DNA of 64,000 nucleotides from the NCBI RefSeq assembly GCF_002165305.2, contig NZ_CP032286.1, positions 1,054,001 to 1,118,000 of the forward strand. Direction: 5' to 3'. Positions within the stretch are counted from its first letter, which is position 1, and each line of letters starts with the position of its first letter. The notes beneath the pieces were generated by a model, which did not search any database, had not been told where the DNA came from, and saw only the letters and a program-made list of their open reading frames with translations. Shown in pieces: positions 57,811 to 64,000 of the stretch. The position numbers and the translations under genes were made by a program. This DNA is from Acinetobacter sp. WCHA55. Its GTDB lineage: Bacteria > Pseudomonadota > Gammaproteobacteria > Pseudomonadales > Moraxellaceae.

Positions 57811-60270
57811 ATGATGAAGAATTTTAAGCCACAGATATTAAGCCTGAGCCTGATTTTGGCGGGTTGTTCCTTTCCTGCATATGCACAACTATTATTTAGT
57901 CAGTATGTAGATGGCACTTCAAATAAGAAAGGATTAGAAATTTATAATCCAGATCCGACGACAGTCAATTTGGCAGAATATCAGATCAAGCAGTTTGCAA
58001 ATGGCAGTACCAGTGCAAATTTGACAGTGAGTTTGTCAGGGCAATTGGCAGCAAAGGGGCATTATCTGGTCGGGCATTCTGCTTTAAAAGAAGCGCTGGG
58101 CGATACAGTACAACAGCAGGCGAACTTAGCTTTCAATGGTGACGACGCTTTGGTGCTGTATCATAATGGCGTTGCGATTGACCGCTTTGGTATAGTGGGG
58201 GAAAGACCGAGCACTGGATGGGGTGGTGTTGCAACAGCGAATAGTTTTAAACGTACCTTATTAAGTAATCATGTTTCCAATTCAGGGATTGACGTTACCG
58301 CACCGTTTGATTTGGCATTGGCATGGGAAAAATGGTCAGACCGAAATGCATTTTCCAGTTATCTTGCTGGAAATACAGTGGCACCGCCATTGACCACCCT
58401 GAGCTGTAGCACGACAGCGACCCCAATTGCGACATTGCAAAGTGCAGCGCAAGATGTGGAATATGTAGTGAAAGGCGTAATCACGGCTGATTATCGTTAT
58501 AACAATGGTTTCTCAGGTTTCTTTATCCAAACCCCAGATGCTCAAGCCCAAGCCAATACCAGCAACGCGGTGTTTGTCTATGTTCCTTCTTCAAGTAGCG
58601 TGACAGGTGGGCAAGTGGGGCAGGAAGTCATTTTCAAAGGCAAACTGAAAACCTATCAAAACCAATTACAGCTTCAAGATTTAAGTAGCGATATTAACGT
58701 ATGTAATCCTTCGGCACATGACTTGGTTAAGCCAACGGCGATCAATTTGCCCTTTGATAATTTAACTGAAATGTCAGGCCATGCGCCAAAACGTTATCAG
58801 GGTATGCTGGTCAATATTCCTCAAACCCTAACAGTCAGTGAAAACTATGACTATGGGCGTTATGGTCAGTTGGCTTTAAGCCCTGCGCGTTTATATATTC
58901 CAACCAATTTATATCCTGCCAACTCAACGGAAGCCAAAGCGCTTGCACAACAAAATTTACGTTCTAAACTGATTTTGGATGATGGTTACAACAATCAGAA
59001 TAGAACGCCGTGGTTGCCAACTTCTTTTAGTACTAAAAACACCCTACGTACAGGTGCACAACTGCAAAATGTACAAGGCATTTTAGAATATCGTTATAAC
59101 CAATGGCGAATTCAACCTGTGCCTGATGCAACAGCGCCGCAAGTCTTAGACGCGCCAAACCCACGTACGAGCGTTCCAGCAAAGGCTACACAACAAGTTC
59201 GTGTTGCTGCATTTAACGTACTGAATTATGACAATGGTTTGGCGCAAGGCTTTCCGACGGAACGTGGTGCAAGTTCTGAGGCTGAGTTTAAAAAGCAACA
59301 TCAGAAAATTGTCAGTGCATTAAAAGCGATTGATGCAGATGTTTATGGGCTGATGGAAATTGCCAACAATGGTTATGGCGAGCGTAGTGCAGTTGCATAT
59401 TTAGCCCAAGCGCTGGGGAGCGATTGGAAATATGTAACACCTCCAAATGTTGACAAACTCGGAACCGATGCGATTGCTGTTGCTATTATTTATAATGCTA
59501 AGCGGGTCAAACCAGTCAATGCTGCCGCAGTTTTTGATGATCAGAGTCAGAAAAATCGTGTCACGATGGCACAAACCTTTCAAGCCCTATCAGGTGGGAA
59601 AACTTTTACAGTTATTCCGAACCATTTGAAGTCTAAAGGGAGCTGTCCAGATGATAAAACTTCGATAGAGGCAGATCAGGGCGATGGTCAAGGCTGTTGG
59701 AATCCAACTCGCGTTAAAGCGGTGCAAGCGTTAATGCAATGGGTCGCGAAAAACCCAACACAGGTCAGTAAACCAAATGTCTTACTATTGGGAGATCTGA
59801 ATAGTTATGCCAAAGAAGACCCAATTTTGGCGCTTGAACAAGCCAACTATAAAGTCTTGTTGAATGATGAAAAAATTGGTCAAGGGAAAGCAGCTTATAG
59901 CTATGTCTTCGGTGTAGCCAGTAATACCCAAGGTTATGGTGGCGCAGGCAATTTAGATCATGCAATTGCGGATGCAGCACTTTATCCTTTGGTGAAAAAA
60001 GCATTTGCATGGCATATCAATGCGGATGAACCGACGGCACTGGACTATAACGAAGAATATAAAACTGAGGAGCAAATTGCTACATTCTATGCAGACGATG
60101 CTTACCGCTCTTCTGACCATGATCCTGTGATTGTGGATTTAGACTTAAACGATGCAGTGGCTAATAAGGATGATAAAACCAGTGCGGGAAGTACAGGGCT
60201 ATGGTCCGCATTAGGGTTAATCAGTTTGGCCTTGTATGGCAGTCTAAGACGTCGTAAGAATCAGCCTTAA
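57811..60270 (+). CDS. ExeM/NucH-family extracellular endonuclease with GlyGly-CTERM-like tail
   Basis: An 819-residue secreted nuclease. A signal peptide ends near A-Y-A-Q (residue 25/26); a lipobox-like L-A-G-C19 also lies in it. Next come a lamin-tail-like domain (about 27-130), an OB-like region (about 195-300), and an endonuclease/exonuclease/phosphatase domain (about 470-790) with A-A-F-N-V-L-N-Y, G-L-M-E-I-A-N-N, P-N-H-L-K-S-K, L-G-D-L-N-S-Y and the final S-S-D-H-D-P-V. The last about 25 residues are glycine/serine, a hydrophobic helix and R-R-R-K, the pattern cut by rhombosortases in type II secretion substrates. Confidence 0.9.
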   Translation: MMKNFKPQILSLSLILAGCSFPAYAQLLFSQYVDGTSNKKGLEIYNPDPTTVNLAEYQIKQFANGSTSANLTVSLSGQLAAKGHYLVGHSALKEALGDTVQQQANLAFNGDDALVLYHNGVAIDRFGIVGERPSTGWGGVATANSFKRTLLSNHVSNSGIDVTAPFDLALAWEKWSDRNAFSSYLAGNTVAPPLTTLSCSTTATPIATLQSAAQDVEYVVKGVITADYRYNNGFSGFFIQTPDAQAQANTSNAVFVYVPSSSSVTGGQVGQEVIFKGKLKTYQNQLQLQDLSSDINVCNPSAHDLVKPTAINLPFDNLTEMSGHAPKRYQGMLVNIPQTLTVSENYDYGRYGQLALSPARLYIPTNLYPANSTEAKALAQQNLRSKLILDDGYNNQNRTPWLPTSFSTKNTLRTGAQLQNVQGILEYRYNQWRIQPVPDATAPQVLDAPNPRTSVPAKATQQVRVAAFNVLNYDNGLAQGFPTERGASSEAEFKKQHQKIVSALKAIDADVYGLMEIANNGYGERSAVAYLAQALGSDWKYVTPPNVDKLGTDAIAVAIIYNAKRVKPVNAAAVFDDQSQKNRVTMAQTFQALSGGKTFTVIPNHLKSKGSCPDDKTSIEADQGDGQGCWNPTRVKAVQALMQWVAKNPTQVSKPNVLLLGDLNSYAKEDPILALEQANYKVLLNDEKIGQGKAAYSYVFGVASNTQGYGGAGNLDHAIADAALYPLVKKAFAWHINADEPTALDYNEEYKTEEQIATFYADDAYRSSDHDPVIVDLDLNDAVANKDDKTSAGSTGLWSALGLISLALYGSLRRRKNQP

Positions 60271-60288
60271 CTCTTCTTTATGGAGAAT

Positions 60289-60316
60289 AATAAAAGGGCG
60301 TTATCGCCCTTTTATT
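60289..60316. terminator. Bidirectional terminator between nuclease and SulP genes
   Basis: A 12-bp perfect stem (60289-60300 with 60305-60316) has a TTAT loop. Confidence 0.88.
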
Positions 60317-60334
60317 TTATCTAGGATTTCAATT

Positions 60335-61777
60335 TTATGAGCTGATGCGGTCAATGAGGGTGCTGCTGGCTTCATTTAAGCCTAACACCTCGACCACTAC
60401 ACTGCGGGCTGCAAACTTTTCAACCACAGCGTTTAACATATGGACTGAAGTCATATCCCAAATATGTGCATGGCTGAGTTCAATTTCAACCTTCTGAATA
60501 TGTTCGTTAAAGTCAAAAAACTGAAAGAATTTCTCTGAGCTGCTAAAGAAAATTTGACCACTCACTACATAGCGACGGGTATGGTTATGCAGTACAGACT
60601 GGACATGAACCGTACTTTCCAGTTTATTGATGAAAAATAATGCGGACAGTAAAACTCCGACAAAGACACCCAAGGCAAGATTGTGTGTGGCTAAGACAAT
60701 GATCACGACACTCAACATCACCATATTACTTTGTAACGGGTGTTTAGCGATGTTTTTAACCGAGTCCCATTGAAAGGTTGTAAATGCCACCATGATCATA
60801 ATGGCAACCAACGCCGCCATTGGAATATAAGACAGCCAGTCTTTAAAAAACACCACCAAACACAGTAAAAACACACCAGCCACTAAGGTTGAAAGTCGAG
60901 TACGTGCACCTGAGCTGACATTAATCACAGACTGTCCAATCATGGCACAACCTGCCATACCGCCCATAAAACCGCTCACAATATTTGCCATACCTTGTCC
61001 GCGACATTCTTGATGACGGTCACCTTCAGTGCCTGTGACTTCGTTCACTACTGTAGTGGTCATCATGCTTTCAAGCAAACCGACGGTCGCTAATGTGATG
61101 GCGTAAGGAAAGACAATTTGTAGAGTTTCAAAGGTCAGTGGAATATCAGGCAGTAAAAAAATAGGTAAAGTATCGGGGAAATGACCTAAGTCACTGACCA
61201 TACGCATATCCGTGCCGAAAAATAGCGCCAAAGCGGTCAGGACAAGAATACAAATAAGCGGTGAGGGAATGGTTTTTCCCAGTTTAGGCAGATAAGGAAA
61301 CAGATAAATCACAACGAGGCCAAGTGCGACAAATGCATAGCCCCAGTAATTCATTTGGCTGAGCTCTGGAAGTTGCGCCATGAAAATTAAAATCGCCAGT
61401 GCATTTAAAAAACCATACACCACTGACTGCGACACAAAACGCATCAGTTTGGCGACTTTAAAATAACCCGCAATGATCTGAATAACACCTGTGAGAACGG
61501 TTGCCGCCAGTAAATATTGTAGGCCATGCTCTTTGACCAGCGTGATCATGAGTAGGGCCATCGCGCCTGTTGCAGCTGAAATCATGGCTGGACGGCCGCC
61601 AAAAAAAGCAATGCTCACAGCGATACAAAAGGAGGCATACAGTCCGACTTGAGGGTCTACACCTGCAATTGCTGAAAAAGCAATAGATTCAGGAATTAGA
61701 GCAAGTCCTACCACTAAACCAGCAAGAACATCGGTACGAATGTTAGAAAACCATTCATCTTTTTTAAGGCTAATCAC
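60335..61777 (-). CDS. SulP-family inorganic anion transporter with STAS domain
   Basis: A 480-residue inner-membrane protein with about 12 helices (1-385). [10 protein letters not shown] near residue 30 and [12 protein letters not shown] are SulP hallmarks. The C-terminal about 95 residues form a short STAS domain with I-W-D-M-T-S-V. SulP proteins carry sulfate, bicarbonate or dicarboxylates. No sulfate or carbonic anhydrase gene is adjacent, so the anion is undecided. Confidence 0.9.
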   Translation of the reverse strand: MISLKKDEWFSNIRTDVLAGLVVGLALIPESIAFSAIAGVDPQVGLYASFCIAVSIAFFGGRPAMISAATGAMALLMITLVKEHGLQYLLAATVLTGVIQIIAGYFKVAKLMRFVSQSVVYGFLNALAILIFMAQLPELSQMNYWGYAFVALGLVVIYLFPYLPKLGKTIPSPLICILVLTALALFFGTDMRMVSDLGHFPDTLPIFLLPDIPLTFETLQIVFPYAITLATVGLLESMMTTTVVNEVTGTEGDRHQECRGQGMANIVSGFMGGMAGCAMIGQSVINVSSGARTRLSTLVAGVFLLCLVVFFKDWLSYIPMAALVAIMIMVAFTTFQWDSVKNIAKHPLQSNMVMLSVVIIVLATHNLALGVFVGVLLSALFFINKLESTVHVQSVLHNHTRRYVVSGQIFFSSSEKFFQFFDFNEHIQKVEIELSHAHIWDMTSVHMLNAVVEKFAARSVVVEVLGLNEASSTLIDRISS

Positions 61778-61996
61778 AGATCAAATTCATTTTAGGGGCA
61801 AGGGGGCTATGTTAAAACAACTGTGTTGCAAATTGCAGTGTTGTTACACTTGAAAAAAACTGTGAATTAGACAATATTCAATAGGCGAACGAATGATTTT
61901 TCGTTTACGCTTTTTTGCAATTTACAGGTTTTGATCACTTGAAAGTTTGTTAGAAGCCATTTAAAACAGAGAATAGAGTTATAACAAGGATCAGAT

Positions 61997-62608
61997 ATGA
62001 AGCTTTATTATGCACCGGGTGCGTGCTCACTTGCGGCGCACATTATCCTCAATGAGATTAACGTTGACTTTGATTTAGTCCGAGTAGATTTAAAAACACA
62101 TAAAACAGAAAAAGGTGCTGATTATTACGAAATTAATCCAAAAGGATATGTACCCGCTTTAGAAATTAATCCAGGTTTGATTCTGACTGAAAATGTAGCC
62201 ATTTTGCCATTTTTAGCACAACATGATCCAAAACAAGATCTTATTCCGCCATCAGGCTTAGGGCGTGCCAAAGTTTTAGAATGGCTAGGTTATTTAAACT
62301 CTGAATTGCACGATGCTTATGCCGTTTTCTTCGGTGCGCCATTAGATGCTGCTGCCAAAGAAAAAGCCTATGCAGAGATTGATCGTTTACTCAGTTATAT
62401 TGACAAACAAATTGGTGAGTCGGATCATGACTATTTGGTCGATGATAATTTTGGCCCTGCGGATGCATATTTATTTGTCCTCACCAATTGGTCAAATGGC
62501 ATCGAACATGATTTATCACCGTATAAAAATATTATCTTTATTCGTAATAAAGTGGCTGAACGTCAGTCAGTACAAATTGCAATGCGAGATGAAGGTCTAA
62601 TTCCTTAA
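61997..62608 (+). CDS. gstA: Beta-class glutathione S-transferase
   Basis: A 203-residue soluble enzyme. The N-terminal thioredoxin-like domain begins M-K-L-Y-Y-A-P-G-A-C10-S-L-A, with Cys10 the beta-class residue. N-P-K-G-Y-V-P-A-L and L-T-E-N-V-A-I form the glutathione site. It follows E. coli GstA closely. ACAAGGA lies upstream of the start. Confidence 0.93.
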   Translation: MKLYYAPGACSLAAHIILNEINVDFDLVRVDLKTHKTEKGADYYEINPKGYVPALEINPGLILTENVAILPFLAQHDPKQDLIPPSGLGRAKVLEWLGYLNSELHDAYAVFFGAPLDAAAKEKAYAEIDRLLSYIDKQIGESDHDYLVDDNFGPADAYLFVLTNWSNGIEHDLSPYKNIIFIRNKVAERQSVQIAMRDEGLIP

Positions 62609-62624
62609 TTTTGATGCATTGAAG

Positions 62625-62648
62625 AAGCGCCGAAAGGCGCTTTTTTTG
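62625..62648 (+). terminator. Rho-independent terminator of the GST gene
   Basis: A 7-bp perfect stem (62625-62631 with 62636-62642) has a GAAA tetraloop and is followed by a T-run. Confidence 0.9.
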
Positions 62649-62764
62649 TACTTTAAAATTTATTGTTGATATTTAGTCAATAATATTTTGCAGATTCACT
62701 ACTTTTTAGCGCTGAACAGAGTATCTATAGTGCCTATATAGATTTTGGCTTTTAGGTTCTTCCA

Positions 62765-63346
62765 ATGAAAAATATTTTATTAATTAACGGTGCAAAAACC
62801 TTTGCACACTCGAATGGCCAGTTAAACGATACCTTGACTGAACTTGCGCAAGAGGTCTTGTCAGGCTTAGGGCATCAGGTTCAAGTGACCCGTGCCGACA
62901 GCGAATATGATGCAAAAGCTGAAGTGGAGAAATTTCTGTGGGCAGACACCGTGATTTACCAAATGCCAGGTTGGTGGATGGGTGCACCGTGGACTGTGAA
63001 AAAGTATATTGATGATGTCTTTACCGAAGGGCACGGTAGTCTGTATGCCAATGATGGTCGCTCACGTGCAGATGCTTCAAAAAAATATGGTTCAGGTGGT
63101 CTGATTCACGATAAAAACTATATGCTGTCGTTGACATGGAATGCGCCGATGGATGCATTTAATGATACTGAACAATTTTTTCATGGAGTTGGGGTCGACG
63201 GGGTTTATTTACCTTTTCACAAAGCCAATCAGTTTTTAGGAATGCAAACCTTACCGACGTTTATTGTGAATGATGTAATTAAAGCACCCGAAGTTGAAGC
63301 CTATATGGCTCAGTACCGTGACCATTTGACGCAAGTTTTTGCTTAA
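62765..63346 (+). CDS. mdaB: NADPH:quinone reductase MdaB
   Basis: A 193-residue flavodoxin-fold enzyme that reduces quinones by two electrons and limits oxidative stress. N-I-L-L-I-N-G-A-K-T-F-A-H-S-N-G-Q-L-N at the start, Q-M-P-G-W-W-M-G-A-P-W, and F-F-H-G-V-G-V-D-G-V-Y closely match E. coli MdaB over its length. Followed 15 bases later by ygiN, as in E. coli. Confidence 0.95.
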   Translation: MKNILLINGAKTFAHSNGQLNDTLTELAQEVLSGLGHQVQVTRADSEYDAKAEVEKFLWADTVIYQMPGWWMGAPWTVKKYIDDVFTEGHGSLYANDGRSRADASKKYGSGGLIHDKNYMLSLTWNAPMDAFNDTEQFFHGVGVDGVYLPFHKANQFLGMQTLPTFIVNDVIKAPEVEAYMAQYRDHLTQVFA

Positions 63347-63361
63347 TTCGGAGAAGCAACG

Positions 63362-63673
63362 ATGTTAACTGTGATAGCTGAAATTATTTGTCATTCAGCG
63401 CAAGATTTTAAAACGGTTCTTGATTCATTCAACAACATTCGTGAGCAGGTCATACAAGAGCCTGGTTGCCATGGCTATGACGTGCATATTGATCATCCTA
63501 CTGTTGAGAGTGCATTCCAGACCAAAGTACCGTTTTCAATCATGATGTATGAAAAATGGGAAAGCATGCAGCATTTAGAAACACATATGCACAGTATCAA
63601 TATGCAGCAACATGCCCAAGCAACCAAAGGTGCAGTTGCTCAGGTGCAAATCCGTATTTTAGAAGCGCAGTAA
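63362..63673 (+). CDS. ygiN: YgiN-like quinol monooxygenase (ABM domain)
   Basis: A 103-residue protein of the antibiotic-biosynthesis-monooxygenase fold. M-L-T-V-I-A-E-I, G-C-H-G-Y-D, Y-E-K-W-E-S and H-L-E-T-H-M-like segments align with E. coli YgiN, proposed to reoxidise the quinol made by MdaB. GGAG lies upstream of the start, and the pair is probably one operon. Confidence 0.92.
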   Translation: MLTVIAEIICHSAQDFKTVLDSFNNIREQVIQEPGCHGYDVHIDHPTVESAFQTKVPFSIMMYEKWESMQHLETHMHSINMQQHAQATKGAVAQVQIRILEAQ

Positions 63674-63713
63674 GCGATGCATATGAGTTTGATAAAGCTT
63701 TTCTTCGCTCTAT

Positions 63714-64000
63714 CTATTTAAACTCAAGTGGTTCATTGAACGGAACCTGTTCGAGTTTCAATGCGTAGCGCTGTTTGAGTGTTGACCATTGAACCTTGAC
63801 AGGTTGAGTGCTTTCAGCAAATTCATTTTCACCTGTCGTATTTTTTACTTTGCCTGTCATAAAGTTGATACTTCGCGCCGTGATGTCGCCCGATGCACGG
63901 TGGAAATCATCGACATCATAACCAATCAGTTTAAATGTACGGTCTTGGTAGCGAAAGGTATACGTGTGATTGGTCACATACCACGAACCACAGCTTAACC
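63714..64000 (-). CDS. Partial hypothetical protein cut by the window edge
   Basis: The reading frame is open from the stop at 63714 to the last base, so the N-terminus lies outside. At least 95 residues are visible. They include G-S-W-Y-V-T-N-H-T-Y-T-F-R-Y-Q, an F-H-R-A-S-G-D-I segment and I-N-F-M-T-G-K-V-K, suggesting a beta-rich secreted domain. I do not recognise the family. An internal GTG (63977) is unlikely to be the real start because sequence upstream stays coding-like. Confidence 0.6.
   Translation of the reverse strand, partial: LSCGSWYVTNHTYTFRYQDRTFKLIGYDVDDFHRASGDITARSINFMTGKVKNTTGENEFAESTQPVKVQWSTLKQRYALKLEQVPFNEPLEFK

Noticed and set aside
57811..57890. Lipoprotein call for the ExeM-type nuclease
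   Set aside because: L-A-G-C is present, but A-Y-A-Q six residues later is a good signal peptidase I site and the family is secreted. Kept as an open question rather than a call.

Overview
This window looks like chromosomal DNA of an Acinetobacter species (gammaproteobacteria, Moraxellaceae). The grounds are an AT-rich sequence; the order alaS-lysC-csrA with a CsrA carrying a long tail; hisZ-purA; a Crp/Vfr-type regulator divergent from an OsmC-like gene; pyrB followed by a dead dihydroorotase; and numerous small Moraxellaceae-type lipoproteins. The genus comes from recognising protein sequences and gene order, not from a search, and the species is not determined. I see no rRNA, tRNA, CRISPR array, prophage or insertion sequence, and no obvious pseudogene. 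Most of the window is core genome.

Layout. 0-5 kb: a DUF2147 secreted protein, an alpha/beta hydrolase, yaaA, an HD phosphohydrolase, a DNA photolyase and a small anchored protein. 5-11 kb: a candidate small RNA, a purine permease with an adenine-deaminase-type enzyme, three related four-cysteine envelope proteins around a cytochrome b561, rnhB and csrA. 11-20 kb: lysC and alaS, a GAPDH/E4PDH-family enzyme, azlCD with an Lrp-type regulator, and a second Lrp-type regulator divergent from a cysteine hydrolase. 20-27.6 kb: hisZ (behind a leader with a terminator), purA, an M48 lipoprotein protease, a Tas-like aldo-keto reductase, crp and an OsmC-family gene. 28-40 kb: clpB behind a textbook sigma-32 promoter, a DUF945 protein, rlmKL, pyrB-pyrC', an inner-membrane OmpA-domain protein and an LprI-like lipoprotein.

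40-52.5 kb is the clearest functional unit, a leucine/isovalerate degradation locus. A minus-strand run encodes isovaleryl-CoA dehydrogenase, methylcrotonyl-CoA carboxylase beta, methylglutaconyl-CoA hydratase, methylcrotonyl-CoA carboxylase alpha, HMG-CoA lyase, both subunits of a 3-oxoacid CoA-transferase and an AtoE-type short-chain fatty acid transporter. A TetR regulator and an acyl-CoA synthetase lie divergently. Together these would take isovaleryl-CoA to acetyl-CoA and acetoacetate, and acetoacetate to acetoacetyl-CoA.

52.5-64 kb: bioB, a SAM methyltransferase, a thioesterase-like protein, a Rossmann/DUF2520 protein, a fatty acid desaturase, trmB, a large secreted ExeM-type nuclease with a GlyGly-CTERM-like tail, a SulP transporter, a beta-class GST, the mdaB-ygiN pair, and a gene cut by the right edge.

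I found no large unknown system. The most interesting unexplained items are the three-member family with exactly conserved cysteine spacing (7.9-9.9 kb), a candidate stable small RNA at about 5.15 kb, and a hisZ leader that appears to contain a conditional terminator.
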